A DNA stretch of 64,000 bases from Thermococcus indicus (GCF_006274605.1 NZ_CP040846.1:1371041-1435040), one strand, 5' to 3'; shown: positions 25,406 through 34,549, counted from the stretch's first letter. Notes: generated from the sequence alone by a model not told the origin. Translations and numbers: made by a program.

Positions 25406-25653
25406 TGGCCGACGCCCTCGTGTATGGAATCGTGGTCATCCTCATTATCCTCAATATAATCCTGCTGATGCTCTACTACTCCGCCAAAAGCAATCCCTAT
25501 TACGTCGTCTACGACGAAGAGACCAAGAGCGCTCTGAAGAGGCGTGTCTCAAGCCTCAAGGAGGACCTTGAGAGCGAGCTGGTGGACTTCGACGTCGAGG
25601 AATGGGAGAAGACCCTAGAAGAGTCCATTGACGAGGAAGTCAGGAACCTCTAA
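25405..25653 (+). CDS. Small single-helix membrane protein paired with MinD-like ATPase
   Basis: This 82-residue protein has one N-terminal transmembrane helix (VYGIVVILIILNIILLMLYY, about residues 6-25) and a charged cytoplasmic tail likely to form a helix or coiled coil (KSALKRRVSSLKEDLESELV). Its ATG overlaps the ATPase stop (TGATG). I know no family for it; the arrangement suggests a membrane receptor for the ATPase. Confidence 0.75.
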   Translation: MADALVYGIVVILIILNIILLMLYYSAKSNPYYVVYDEETKSALKRRVSSLKEDLESELVDFDVEEWEKTLEESIDEEVRNL

Positions 25654-25742
25654 GCTTTTTGACCATTTTGTTATTAAACATTTTTGGGGCGTTAAATTTT
25701 AAAAGGCCTCTTCTATTAACTCCAAACTGGGGGTGGGCTCTT

Positions 25743-25991
25743 ATGAAGGTCCGGCTCGGCTATCCAGACAGGATAGTCGAGGTCGATGACAAGACCGTTC
25801 GGGTCTTCCGGGGCAGACTCGTGAGTGCCCCCCTGAGCGAGGTTGTGAGCTACTACCTGAGGGGCGATGGACTTCTGCCCCCCGCGGTCAGGGAGATCGC
25901 GCAGGACATCGTTGGGGTTCTCCTCAGAACAGGTGAGCTCAAGGGCGAGTACCCGGGGGTTGCGGGGCAGGTTCATGGCCTCAGCAGATGA
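25743..25991 (+). CDS. Hypothetical protein, 82 aa
   Basis: This small predicted soluble protein starts MKVRLGYPDRIVEVDDKTVR and has a likely beta-hairpin N-terminus and helical C-terminal half (PPAVREIAQDIVGVLLRTGE). GGGGGTGGG lies just upstream and a TTAAATTTTAAAAG promoter-like box precedes that, so it appears to be its own transcription unit. Function not recognised. Confidence 0.6.
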   Translation: MKVRLGYPDRIVEVDDKTVRVFRGRLVSAPLSEVVSYYLRGDGLLPPAVREIAQDIVGVLLRTGELKGEYPGVAGQVHGLSR

Positions 25992-26113
25992 TTTCTACAT
26001 TATCCTGCAAGACCCCATCCATTTTTTAAAATGTTTTTCCCGTACATCAGTTGAAAAAGTTTAAGTATTCTTCCGCACAATACCGAGAACTAAATCCATG
26101 GGAGGGAGTGGAA

Positions 26114-27625
26114 GTGAAGGCAAAGGTAAGGATACTGGACGTGCACAGCGGGAGATATTCGGTTTTCATAAACGAGAAAGAGGCCATGAAGGCCAAGCTT
26201 CACCCGGATGATCTTGTAAAGCTTGAGGCCGGCAAGAAGACGGTTTATGGCAGCGTGGTCATAAGCGGTCTTGTCAAGGAGGGGGAGATCGGAATAAGCA
26301 GGGACGTTCTTCAGCTCCACAGCTTCTCGGAGGGTGAGGTGGTCACGGTCATCCCGAGCAGCACTCCCGAGAGCGTCCGCTACATAAAGAAGAAAATGAA
26401 CGGAGAAAAGCTCCGGAAGGTGGAGATAGAGACGATAATCAAGGACATAGTCGATAGGAAGCTCCGTGACATCGAGATAAGCTCATTCGTCACCTCACTC
26501 GAGATAAACGGCCTCGATATGGACGAGATAGCGGCACTGACGATAGCCATGGCCGAGACGGGTGACATGCTCGACATAGACAGAAAGCCAATAATGGATG
26601 TCCACAGCATTGGAGGCGTCCCAGGCAACAAGACCAACATCCTTGTCGTGCCTATCGTTGCCGCCGCCGGCCTCACCATCCCGAAGACCAGTTCCCGCGC
26701 AATAACCAGCGCGGCCGGAACAGCTGATGTTGTTGAGGTCTTCGCGGACGTCAGCTTCTCCCTCGACGAGATAAAGCGAATCGTGGAGAAGATAGGCGCC
26801 TGTATGGTCTGGGGCGGTGCCCTCAATCTCGCCCCGGCCGACGACATAACCATCAAATCGGAGCGCGCCCTTAGCATCGACCCGACCGGTCTGATGCTGG
26901 CCAGCATAATGTCAAAGAAGTACGCCATGGGGAGCCAGTACGTTCTCATTGACATCCCAACCGGCAAGGGCGTCAAGGTCGAGAGTGTGGACCAGGCCAG
27001 GGCATTAGCAAGGGACTTCATCGAGCTTGGTAAGAGGCTCGGCCAGTACGTCGAGGTGGCCATAACCTACGGCGGACAGCCGATTGGACACACCGTTGGC
27101 CCGGCCCTCGAGGCCAGGGAGGCACTCCAGGCCCTCATGACAGGTACCGGTCCGGGCAGCCTCATAGAGAAGGCCACAGGGCTCGCCGGAGTCCTCCTGG
27201 AGATGGGCGGCGTTGCACCCGCAGGAATGGGCAAGAAGATGGCGCGCGAGATACTCGAGAGCGGAAAGGCCTACCAGAAGATGCGCGAGATAATAGAGGA
27301 GCAGGGAGGCAACCCGGACATCAAGCCGGAGGACATACCTATCGGCGACAAGACCTACACTTTCACCGCACCGACCAGCGGCTACATCACCGCCATAGAC
27401 AACAAGGCCATTACTGGAATAGCCAGGGCAGCAGGGGCACCGGAGGACAAAGGCGCGGGAATCGAGCTGTACGTCAAGGTTGGGGAGAAGGTCAAGGAGG
27501 GCGACCCGCTCTTCACCATCCACGCGGAGAGCGAAGCCAGACTCGACCAGGCGATAGTCTTTGCAAGAAGGGCCGAGCCCATAAGGATAGAGGGGATGGT
27601 CCTCCAGAGGATAGGCAACATCTGA
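26114..27625 (+). CDS. deoA: AMP phosphorylase
   Basis: This 503-residue enzyme of the thymidine phosphorylase family phosphorolyses AMP (also CMP and UMP) to ribose-1,5-bisphosphate. That product feeds ribose-1,5-bisphosphate isomerase and type III RuBisCO in Thermococcales. It has an extra N-terminal domain (1-85), a helical domain and the phosphate-binding region [15 protein letters not shown]-terminal domain follows. The GTG at 26114 gives the same length as the characterised T. kodakarensis enzyme; upstream in-frame codons would add 21 atypical residues. Confidence 0.95.
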   Translation: MKAKVRILDVHSGRYSVFINEKEAMKAKLHPDDLVKLEAGKKTVYGSVVISGLVKEGEIGISRDVLQLHSFSEGEVVTVIPSSTPESVRYIKKKMNGEKLRKVEIETIIKDIVDRKLRDIEISSFVTSLEINGLDMDEIAALTIAMAETGDMLDIDRKPIMDVHSIGGVPGNKTNILVVPIVAAAGLTIPKTSSRAITSAAGTADVVEVFADVSFSLDEIKRIVEKIGACMVWGGALNLAPADDITIKSERALSIDPTGLMLASIMSKKYAMGSQYVLIDIPTGKGVKVESVDQARALARDFIELGKRLGQYVEVAITYGGQPIGHTVGPALEAREALQALMTGTGPGSLIEKATGLAGVLLEMGGVAPAGMGKKMAREILESGKAYQKMREIIEEQGGNPDIKPEDIPIGDKTYTFTAPTSGYITAIDNKAITGIARAAGAPEDKGAGIELYVKVGEKVKEGDPLFTIHAESEARLDQAIVFARRAEPIRIEGMVLQRIGNI

Positions 27626-27638
27626 TCCCTTTTCTATT

Positions 27639-28634
27639 TCACTTCAGTACCTGAAAGTCAATCGCTATGTTGAACTGCCTCGGGGCGTAGGGGCGGACTT
27701 TTCTTTCCCCTAGGAACTCAACCCCAAGGCCCAGCTCCCGGGCGACGGTCTTTATCTTCGCCTCGTGCTCTGAGAACAGGTCCCCATCCGGGCCGAAGCC
27801 GTAGTAGTGGACAACCCCACCGTCCCTGACGCTCAGCATGGCCTCCCTCAAAAAGCGGTCGGCGAACTTGGGGAGGTTCATTATCACGCGGTCGGCCTTG
27901 AGCTGTCCGGCAACCTTCCGCACGTCCCCGAGGACGGGCACAACGTTGTCGACCTTGTTCAGCCCGATGTTCTCCTCAAGGTAGCGGACCGCCCAGGGGT
28001 TCAAGTCAACGGCAAAGACGAGCTTTGCCTTCTTGGCCAGAAGCACCGCGTACGGTCCGACGCCGGCGAACATATCGAAGACAACCTCTCCCGGCCGGGT
28101 CTTCTCGAAAATCCTCATCCTCTCGGTGGCGAGGCGGGGGGAGAAGTAAACTCTGGCAACGTCGAGCTTCAGCCTTATCCCGTTCTCGCGGTGGAGGGTT
28201 TCAGTCCTCCTCTCACCAGCGAGGTGAATAAGTTCCCTCACGCGGTATTCCCCGGAAACCTTGCTCCCCTTGGCGAAGACGGCCTTTATGTGTCGGTGAA
28301 CCCTGAGGATGGCCTCTCCGATAGCTTTTCCATAGGGCATCAGCTCCTTCGGAAGCTCGATTATCGCTATGTCACCGATTATGTCGAAGGAGCTCGGGAG
28401 GAGCGGTCTAACCTCGTCAGGAACCTCGACGACCTCGCGGTAGCTGTGGGGTCTTTTCTCAAGCCTCTCAAAGTCTGCCTCAACGAGCTCAAAGCCCTCA
28501 ACCGGCTCTATGAGGGGGAAGAGTATAAACTCGCCCTCTCTTCTGATGGCGTATCCTTTAGCCAGGACGCCGAGTTCGATGAGTTTTCTTCTGGCCTTCT
28601 CTGCCTCTTGTTTGGGGACTTTGACCGCGAGCAT
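27639..28634 (-). CDS. trm5: tRNA (guanine37-N1)-methyltransferase, Trm5 family
   Basis: This 331-residue enzyme methylates N1 of G37, or acts on wyosine intermediates if it is the Trm5a/Taw22 form. It has a D1 docking region and a class I SAM domain with [19 protein letters not shown] (about 190-208), [16 protein letters not shown] and the catalytic NLPK motif. NLPK fits Trm5b better than Trm5a, but I would not insist. The ATG at 28634 has AGGTG six bases upstream and is preferred over the GTG at 28643. The gene converges on AMP phosphorylase with a 13-base gap. Confidence 0.9.
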   Translation of the reverse strand: MLAVKVPKQEAEKARRKLIELGVLAKGYAIRREGEFILFPLIEPVEGFELVEADFERLEKRPHSYREVVEVPDEVRPLLPSSFDIIGDIAIIELPKELMPYGKAIGEAILRVHRHIKAVFAKGSKVSGEYRVRELIHLAGERRTETLHRENGIRLKLDVARVYFSPRLATERMRIFEKTRPGEVVFDMFAGVGPYAVLLAKKAKLVFAVDLNPWAVRYLEENIGLNKVDNVVPVLGDVRKVAGQLKADRVIMNLPKFADRFLREAMLSVRDGGVVHYYGFGPDGDLFSEHEAKIKTVARELGLGVEFLGERKVRPYAPRQFNIAIDFQVLK

Positions 28635-28781
28635 TTTTGACACCTGGTGGCCTCACTGTAAGAATCCACGGTTATTCAAAAAACTTTTGCAGGATTGCAT
28701 TGGATAATGCCCTCCTAACACAAGCTTCAGCTGTCTCTGGCTGGAGTGAAGTTCAGAAGGAAAGAACGATGTGGCTTCTAC

Positions 28782-28817
28782 CTTCCATTTCTACGGTAGA
28801 GAGATCTATAATGGAAG
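28782..28817. repeat. 36-base palindrome in an AT-rich intergenic patch
   Basis: CTTCCATT at 28782-28789 and AATGGAAG at 28810-28817 form a perfect 8-bp inverted repeat around a loop containing a smaller CTACGGTAG palindrome. It sits 20 bases before the promoter-like TTTTAAATTATATCC of the next small gene. It may be a left-end relic of the element suggested by the hairpin at 29049, or an operator. Confidence 0.35.
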
Positions 28818-28857
28818 TCTTTTAAATTATATCCGTGGAGCCGATGCTCAAGTTAAG

Positions 28858-29142
28858 GTGAGAAAGCAGATCAAAAGGCAGAAGAAAATGGGCAAAGTCC
28901 ATAACATTGAGCAAAGGCTTATCTACGTTCCCTCAAAGGCCGAGCTTCCAGAGGAAGTTTACCTTCTCACTCCCGAGGAACTCAAAGAACTCTTCGAGCT
29001 GATTCCCGCAGAAAAGAGGCCGAGCTGGCGGCGAGGGGCTAACTCGCTGGAACCCTCGCACTTTAGGGCGGGGAAGAGGTCAGACTACCACCACTTTCAT
29101 TTTCATAAGCTTTTTGCTCCTATTTTTTCGCAAACCCTATAA
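28858..29142 (+). CDS. Hypothetical protein, 94 aa, 3' end merged with an element-like hairpin
   Basis: A TATA-like TTTAAATTATATCC at 28821-28834 predicts a start of transcription near 28852, so the GTG at 28858 (leaderless) is the likely start; an ATG at 28888 is the alternative. Residues 11-60 look genuine (KVHNIEQRLIYVPSKAELPE, TPEELKELFELIPAEKRPSW). The rest (RRGANSLEPSHFRAGKRSDY) is translation of the hairpin region at 29049-29085 and low-complexity His-rich sequence. The original C-terminus may have been lost. No family recognised. Confidence 0.45.
   Translation: MRKQIKRQKKMGKVHNIEQRLIYVPSKAELPEEVYLLTPEELKELFELIPAEKRPSWRRGANSLEPSHFRAGKRSDYHHFHFHKLFAPIFSQTL
29049..29085 (+). mobile_element. 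IS200/IS605-like right end (TnpB/omega-RNA-type hairpin), solo
   Basis: The hairpin CCCTCGCACTTTAGGGCGGG followed by GAAGAGGTCAGAC matches, from memory, the right-end hairpin of Thermococcales IS200/IS605 elements (stem, CTTTAG loop, then AGGTCA). No tnpA or tnpB flanks it, so this is a relic or a non-autonomous copy. A weaker relative lies at 22127-22160. Confidence 0.5.
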
Positions 29143-29179
29143 GCGATTCAATCGTATAAGGCAACATAGGGGTGAGCGT

Positions 29180-29569
29180 ATGAGCGAGAGCGTCCAAGTC
29201 ATCATTCACCGCATCGAGAGGATAGAACGAGAACTCGAAGAACTCAAGCTTGAGCTCATCGAACTGAAGAAAATCATGCCACCCACCCTCGAAACCCTGG
29301 AACTGACCGGCGAGTTCGCCGGGTACAAGCTCAAAGCCCCCATCCACCTAACAGTAGAATACAACCGCGAGGAAGACACCTGGTGCGTAGAAAATCCCGA
29401 GTTAGAACTCTACGGGTGCGGAGAAACACTAACCAAGGCCCTAAGGGATGCCGAAGAAGTTTTCAAGGCCCTCATAGAAGAATACGTTCTTGAAGGCGAG
29501 GATAACCTCGACGAAGACGCCAGAAAACTGAGAGAAGCACTCCTCCGGCACGTAGAGGTGAGCCCATGA
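29180..29569 (+). CDS. HicB-like antitoxin with N-terminal coiled coil
   Basis: This 129-residue protein carries at residues 52-115 a HicB-type partial RNase H fold (APIHLTVEYNREEDTWCVEN, GCGETLTKALRDAEEVFKAL). Residues 1-35 form a heptad-like coiled coil (VIIHRIERIERELEELKLEL) instead of the usual C-terminal HTH or RHH DNA-binding domain. GGGGTGAGC precedes the ATG. It overlaps the toxin gene by four bases (ATGA). Antitoxin role is inferred from the pair. Confidence 0.75.
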   Translation: MSESVQVIIHRIERIERELEELKLELIELKKIMPPTLETLELTGEFAGYKLKAPIHLTVEYNREEDTWCVENPELELYGCGETLTKALRDAEEVFKALIEEYVLEGEDNLDEDARKLREALLRHVEVSP

Positions 29570-29847
29570 AACGCAGAGAACTCCAAAAAGCCCTACGAAA
29601 GAAGGGCTTCATCGAAAAGGAAGGCGGGCGACACACCAAATACATCCTAACCGAGAACGGTAAGAAAAAACGCGTGATGACAATCCTCAGCAGGGGAAAG
29701 GATAAAGAAGAACTCGGGCCGGCCCTCGTGAAGAGAATAATGAAACAACTCCACTTCAACGATCCTAAAAAGTTTGACGACTTTGTGAAATGCCCCCTGA
29801 GTTATGAGGAATACCTCACCATGCTCCGAGAAAAGAAAGTGATTTAA
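29566..29847 (+). CDS. HicA-like mRNA interferase toxin with C-terminal extension
   Basis: This 93-residue protein has the HicA dsRBD-like core: MKRRELQKALRKKGFIEKEG, then GGRHTKYIL in place of the usual GSHH, with the His retained, then a strand pair and LVKRIMKQLHF. About 25 extra residues (DPKKFDDFVKCPLSYEEYLT) extend past the usual end. Start codon coupled to the hicB-like stop. It lies in the accessory patch next to tRNA-Glu. Confidence 0.72.
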   Translation: MKRRELQKALRKKGFIEKEGGRHTKYILTENGKKKRVMTILSRGKDKEELGPALVKRIMKQLHFNDPKKFDDFVKCPLSYEEYLTMLREKKVI

Positions 29848-29972
29848 GTGGGAGCTGATGAGCGACGACGCTAAAATCATCACACCGCTGGCGAGATTAT
29901 TCTGCTGATGGAAAGATAGTGAACCAGAATCGTATTAACCTCAAGAGTATTACTTTTGGTTGGGGTGATACC

Positions 29973-30203
29973 ATGTATTCTATAAAAGATGTTCAGGATA
30001 TCATCACCCATATAGTCTCTACTAAAGGGCATGTAGGAGTTCGGGACGGAGGCATAGAGATCCACATCCACGGAGGCCTTTCCGGCCAAGAATTCAGAGA
30101 GATAGAAAACACGGCCTGGAAAGGTGGGCTGGTCTTAGACAGAATATACTACCACCGGAACAGCGACAGCCTTGCAATTAGGTTCAGAAAGCCAAGGGAA
30201 TGA
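29973..30203 (+). CDS. Hypothetical protein, 76 aa
   Basis: Starts MYSIKDVQDIITHIVSTKGH after GGGGTGATACC, a strong ribosome site. The sequence alternates short strands and charged loops (GVRDGGIEIHIHGG, GLVLDRIYYHRNSDSLAIRF), suggesting a small alpha/beta fold. No family recognised. It lies in the accessory patch between the HicAB-like pair and tRNA-Glu. Confidence 0.6.
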   Translation: MYSIKDVQDIITHIVSTKGHVGVRDGGIEIHIHGGLSGQEFREIENTAWKGGLVLDRIYYHRNSDSLAIRFRKPRE

Positions 30204-30212
30204 AATAAAAAC

Positions 30213-30629
30213 ATGGGAAAATATTCAAGGCGTGAACCAATTAGCTACATCCAAATGTGGGGCGCAGGTCAAAATTGGTGGATTTTCATGGATGATCCTG
30301 GAGGAAACCGCCATAAAAAGACAGATGTGCACATTACTCTTGACCAGGACGTCGTTCAAGAATTGAGGCGTTTGGATGTCGTGAGGTCTCGTTTCATCAA
30401 TGGCATGTTGAGATGGGCTCTTTTTGGAGAGGAGCCATCTCTAACTGCAAAGCTCCTCTTAGAAAAGCGAGCAAGAGAATTATGGTGCCCCGGCCGGGAT
30501 TTGAACCCGGGGCGCGGGCTCGAAAGGCCCGCATGTTTGACCGGGCTACACCACCGGGGCTCGATATTAGGGAAGGGGGAGCGTTTAAAAATCTTTCGTC
30601 TGATGGGAGACCTCCGGCAAACTTTTTAA
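30213..30629 (+). pseudogene. RHH-like reading frame that runs antisense into tRNA-Glu
   Basis: Residues 30-65 (KTDVHITLDQDVVQELRRLD, VVRSRFINGMLRWALFG) look like a ribbon-helix-helix DNA-binding unit. The frame has no stop before it enters the antisense of the tRNA at 30483, and its last 45 residues are tRNA-derived nonsense. There is no good ribosome site. It is probably a gene cut off at the tRNA 3' end by integration or deletion. Confidence 0.35.
30483..30560 (-). tRNA. tRNA-Glu (UUC anticodon), CCA encoded
   Basis: Read on the minus strand, it has a 7-bp acceptor stem GCCCCGG/CCGGGGC and a D arm GTGTAGCCCGGTCAAAC. The anticodon stem CGGGC/GCCCG encloses loop CTTTCGA (anticodon TTC), and the T arm CCGGGTTCAAATCCCGG is followed by encoded CCA. 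No intron. Its 3' end faces the accessory patch to the left, the usual side for integrated elements. Confidence 0.96.
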
Positions 30630-30651
30630 ACCTCCGCCCGACCCTCAACCG

Positions 30652-31770
30652 ATGGCCATGAAGACGCTCGCCGACCTTTTCAGGGAAGCACTGGAAGAGA
30701 AGGGCATCGATAGCTTCGGGGTGCTCTCCAAGAGATTCAGAAAGTCAAAGAACAAGCTCCAGGACGTGGCAGTGGAGATAGTCAACGGGAAGGGTGCAAT
30801 ATTCCGCGTCCCGGAGAAGACGGCCGTTGCGTGGGACCTGAACGGCAACCGTGTAGAAGGCTCCCTCTACGCCTACGCCCCCCTGTGCATGAAGGAGAAG
30901 TTCGAGCCTGTTTTAACACCCGAAGAGCTGAAGGCAAAGCTCCCTGAGTGGCCCTACTTCATAATCGACCTATACCACTGGGACAAGCACACCCAGAAGG
31001 AGAAGGGCAAGGTCTGCCTGCAGGTGAGCCAGAGCTACGGCCTGCTGAGGGACTACTTTACGGGAAAGGAGCTGGCCGTAACGTGGGCGAACGATGAGTT
31101 TAAATCCATGTTCCACGGCCCGATTGATAGGATAATCACCTACGGAGGCCCAACGGCGGAGTTTTTGAGGGAGAGGGGCATTAACGAAGTTGTTCTCCTC
31201 GATCCCTGGGCGAAGGAGGTCCTGAGCGAAAAGGATTTCGACGTCGGGGCTTTTATAATCGGCGGTATCGTTGACACCGGCGGGAACAAGAAGAAGACCA
31301 CGCCCAAGATAGGCGAGGAGCTTGATAACGCCGGAATACGGGTACGCAGAAGGAAGATCGTTCTCAAAGGCGACGTTATAGGCGTCCCCGACAGGATAAA
31401 CCGCATCCTCGGCATAATCCTGAAGATGATGGTGGAAGGAAAGTCCATGGATGAAGCAGTTTATGAGTTCCAGGAGCCTCTGCATGCGCGCTGGCGCCTG
31501 AGGAAGGAGCTCCCCAAGCGCGCAATCAGATACAAAGTGAACGGCAAGACCTACCGGGTGGTCGAGAAGGAGCTGTTCGACGATTACTCCAGGTGGCTTA
31601 AAATCCGCTGGGAGGACTTTGTGAAGGTGCTCCGCGAGCTGGATTTGGTGGCACTTGAGAGAAAAAGGATACACCACCTCAACAAGATTTCAAACGCAAG
31701 GATAATAAACGGGAGGCTGTACAGGATCATTCTGCTCAAAAAGGCGGCAATGTTGTGTTACAACTGTTGA
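30652..31770 (+). CDS. trm10: tRNA m1A9/m1G9 methyltransferase, archaeal Trm10 family
   Basis: This 372-residue SPOUT-class methyltransferase modifies position 9 of tRNAs; the T. kodakarensis homologue is dual-specific for A9 and G9. The central domain has the expected Trm10 features: PYFIIDLYHWDKHT, IITYGGPTAEFLRE, and the SAM-knot region AFIIGGIVDTGGNKKKTTPK. ACTTTTTAAACC at 30620-30631 supports a leaderless start at 30652, with a second ATG at 30658 possible. Convergent with valS. Confidence 0.93.
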   Translation: MAMKTLADLFREALEEKGIDSFGVLSKRFRKSKNKLQDVAVEIVNGKGAIFRVPEKTAVAWDLNGNRVEGSLYAYAPLCMKEKFEPVLTPEELKAKLPEWPYFIIDLYHWDKHTQKEKGKVCLQVSQSYGLLRDYFTGKELAVTWANDEFKSMFHGPIDRIITYGGPTAEFLRERGINEVVLLDPWAKEVLSEKDFDVGAFIIGGIVDTGGNKKKTTPKIGEELDNAGIRVRRRKIVLKGDVIGVPDRINRILGIILKMMVEGKSMDEAVYEFQEPLHARWRLRKELPKRAIRYKVNGKTYRVVEKELFDDYSRWLKIRWEDFVKVLRELDLVALERKRIHHLNKISNARIINGRLYRIILLKKAAMLCYNC

Positions 31771-31815
31771 AACTTTTTTATCTGTGGCTTAGAAACCAGA
31801 AAGGGAAAGAAAGAC

Positions 31816-34482
31816 TCAGAAGAACACTATAACCGCATCCCCAACCACTCCCGTCTCGACCTCTTCACCTTCGCTAAAGACGGCCTTCCTGATGACCACG
31901 TCGTCCTTGCCGAGCTCGACCTTTTCTCCATCAACTTCAAACTCGACCTTTCCGGTTTCTTTGAGCGCCTTTGCAACTTCTTCCGCGTTTTCCTTGAGGT
32001 AGGCGGTAATCTTCGGCACGAGCTTGCCGTATCTCGGCCCGACCGTTCTGAAGTTGGGCTTTATCTCGGTGATGCGCTCTTCAAGGGCAGGCTCGCCCCT
32101 GATGATTTCGAGCCTCTCGATGTTCATCGTTCCGGCTATGTCCTTCTCGATGGCCTTTATCTTGTCGTAGCTGTCGGTTGCATAGATTGCCACGTGCTTC
32201 AGCTTGGCGTTGAGAGCCAGGCCGTGGGAGTTCTTGTAGCGCCTTATCGCGCCGACTATCTCGCGAGCGAGCTCGCCGAGCTTCTCGGCTTCGCTATCAA
32301 TCCTGTCCTCCCTGAACTTCGGCCACTCAAGCAGGTGGACGCTTTTCGCCCCAACCCTCTCCCGGAAGAGGTTCTGATAGAGCTCCTCGGTGATGTGCGG
32401 CGCGAACGGGGCGAGGAGGAGCATTATGTTGTAGAGCAGCTCGTAGAGTGCCGCTTTCGCCTTCAGCTTGCTCTCCTCGTCGTCGCCGTAGAGCCTGTAT
32501 TTAATCATCTCGATGTAGTCATCCGCCACCTCGTGCCAGACGAAGGTCATCAGCTCCCTCGTGAGCAGGTTGAAGCGGTAGCGCTCCATCTCCTCGGTGG
32601 CGAACTTTATGAGCCTGTGTAACCTTGAGAGAATCCAGCGGTCGAGGGGCTCAAGCTCCTCCGGGGCGTTGCTCGGGTCGAAGTCTTCCAGATGTCTCTC
32701 TGCAAAGCGGTAGATGTTCCAGACCTTCTGCAGGAAGCGGAAGTTGTAGTCAACGGTCTCCCACTTGAAGGGATGGTCCTCTCCCTGTGGCGCCAAGGCC
32801 GTCCAGAGCCTTAGGGCATCTGCCCCGTACTTTGGAATCACCTCATCTGGAGCAACGACGTTTCCGTAGCTCTTGCTCATCTTCCTTCCGTCCGGCCCGG
32901 CCACCATTCCGTTGATTAAAATGTCCTTCCAGGGCTTCTCGCCGGTGAGCATGTAGGTTCTGAATATCGTGTAAAAGGCCCACGTCCTTATGATGTCCGT
33001 TCCCTGGGGTCTCAAAGCGGCCGGGAAGTTGTGCTCGAACCAGCGCTTGGCATTCCCGTCACCCTTGATGGCCTCGTGCCATTTGGTTATTATCAGCGGG
33101 GTTATGCTCGAATCGACCCAGCAGTCGAGGACATCGGTGACGGGCTTCGGCTCGCTCCCGTCGGAGCACTTCCTCGGCGGTTTCTCAAAGCGCGGGTCAA
33201 CCGGGAGCTTGTCCTCATCCGGAAGGATAACCTCGCCGTTATCGCAGATCCAGAAGGGAATCGGCGTTCCAAAAACCCTCTGCCTGCTTATGACCCAGTC
33301 CCAGTCCATCGACTCTGCCCAGTCCTTAAGCCTCAGGAACATGTCGCTCGGATACCAGTTGATTTCCTTCGCCACTTTGACTATCTCGTCCGTGAAGTCC
33401 TTCACCTTGATGAACCACTGGGTCTTGGGAAGCAGCTCGATTGGTGCCATACAGGAGCTCCTCTCGGTGTGTCTCAGAACGCGGTGCTTTATCTTCTCCT
33501 TCTTGTAGAGGAGTTCCATCTTTTCGAGGTCTTCCGCTATCTTCTTCCTCGCCTCCTCCGTCCTGAGCCCCTTGTATGGCCCGGCCCTCTCGTTCATCGT
33601 TCCGTCCTCGTTGATGGCTATTATTACGGGCAGGTTGTAGCGCTTCTGCCAGACGACGTCCTGCTCGTCACCGTAGGTACAGTTGTAAACCGCACCGGTT
33701 CCGAATTCGGGATCAACGTCCTCATCGGCTATGACCGGCACTTCGCGCTCGAATATCGGCAGTTTGACCTTCTTGCCAACGACATCCTTGTATCTCTCGT
33801 CCTCGGGGTGGACGAAGACCGCCACACAGGCGGGCATGAGCTCGGGCCTCGTCGTCGCTATCGGGACGTAGCCGGAGCCATCAGCTAAGGGAAGCTTGAT
33901 GTAGTAGAGGTAGCCTTCCTCCTCGACGTAGCCGACCTCAGCCTTCGCCAAACTCGTCCTACAGCGGGGGCACCAGTAAACAGGGTGCTCCGCCCGGTAG
34001 AGAAGACCTTTCTTGTAGAACTCGATGAGAGACTTCTGCACGGCAGCTTTGTACCAGTCGTCCATCGTGTGGTACTCCAGGTCCCAGTCCGCGGAATAGC
34101 CTATCCTTATGAACTGGTTGCGCATGGCTTCGATGGCCTGCCAGGTCCACTCAACGCACTTCTGAAGGAACTTCTCCGGCTGATCCTTGCTTATTCCGAA
34201 CTCCTTTTCGACCTTCAGCTCGGTCGGGAGACCGTGGTTGTCAAAGCCCTGGGGAAAGAGCACGTTGTAGCCGGTCATCCTCTTATAGCGCGCTATGATG
34301 TCGATCCAGGTGTGGCTGAGTACGTGACCGAGGTGGAGCGTTCCGCTCGTGAACGGGGGCGGGGTATCTATCGCGTAGCTCGGTCTCTTCTCGTCGAGCT
34401 CGTACTTGTAGATTTTCTCATCCAGCCAGAACTTCTGCCACTTCGGTTCAATCTCGTTCGGGTCGTAGGTCTTGGGAAGCAT
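31816..34482 (-). CDS. valS: Valyl-tRNA synthetase
   Basis: This class I aminoacyl-tRNA synthetase of 888 residues has the HIGH-like signature TLHLGHV near residue 44, a CP1 editing domain (about 180-330), KMSKS in GRKMSKSYGN near residue 528 and the anticodon-binding domain from about 630. It is of archaeal type, without the bacterial C-terminal coiled-coil extension. The ATG at 34482 is favoured because GGTG lies six bases upstream. A TATA-like GATTTTTAAGCC is at 34530-34541. Confidence 0.96.
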   Translation of the reverse strand: MLPKTYDPNEIEPKWQKFWLDEKIYKYELDEKRPSYAIDTPPPFTSGTLHLGHVLSHTWIDIIARYKRMTGYNVLFPQGFDNHGLPTELKVEKEFGISKDQPEKFLQKCVEWTWQAIEAMRNQFIRIGYSADWDLEYHTMDDWYKAAVQKSLIEFYKKGLLYRAEHPVYWCPRCRTSLAKAEVGYVEEEGYLYYIKLPLADGSGYVPIATTRPELMPACVAVFVHPEDERYKDVVGKKVKLPIFEREVPVIADEDVDPEFGTGAVYNCTYGDEQDVVWQKRYNLPVIIAINEDGTMNERAGPYKGLRTEEARKKIAEDLEKMELLYKKEKIKHRVLRHTERSSCMAPIELLPKTQWFIKVKDFTDEIVKVAKEINWYPSDMFLRLKDWAESMDWDWVISRQRVFGTPIPFWICDNGEVILPDEDKLPVDPRFEKPPRKCSDGSEPKPVTDVLDCWVDSSITPLIITKWHEAIKGDGNAKRWFEHNFPAALRPQGTDIIRTWAFYTIFRTYMLTGEKPWKDILINGMVAGPDGRKMSKSYGNVVAPDEVIPKYGADALRLWTALAPQGEDHPFKWETVDYNFRFLQKVWNIYRFAERHLEDFDPSNAPEELEPLDRWILSRLHRLIKFATEEMERYRFNLLTRELMTFVWHEVADDYIEMIKYRLYGDDEESKLKAKAALYELLYNIMLLLAPFAPHITEELYQNLFRERVGAKSVHLLEWPKFREDRIDSEAEKLGELAREIVGAIRRYKNSHGLALNAKLKHVAIYATDSYDKIKAIEKDIAGTMNIERLEIIRGEPALEERITEIKPNFRTVGPRYGKLVPKITAYLKENAEEVAKALKETGKVEFEVDGEKVELGKDDVVIRKAVFSEGEEVETGVVGDAVIVFF

Positions 34483-34549
34483 GGGCATCACCTTTTCGGT
34501 TTTTTGAAGATGGGTTACCCTCAGAAGGGCGGCTTAAAAATCTTAGCAA

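Noticed and set aside
30397-30661. Open frames across tRNA-Glu on both strands
   Set aside because: They contain the familiar antisense-tRNA translation (PGFEPG or GRDLNPG) and are artefacts of the tRNA sequence.
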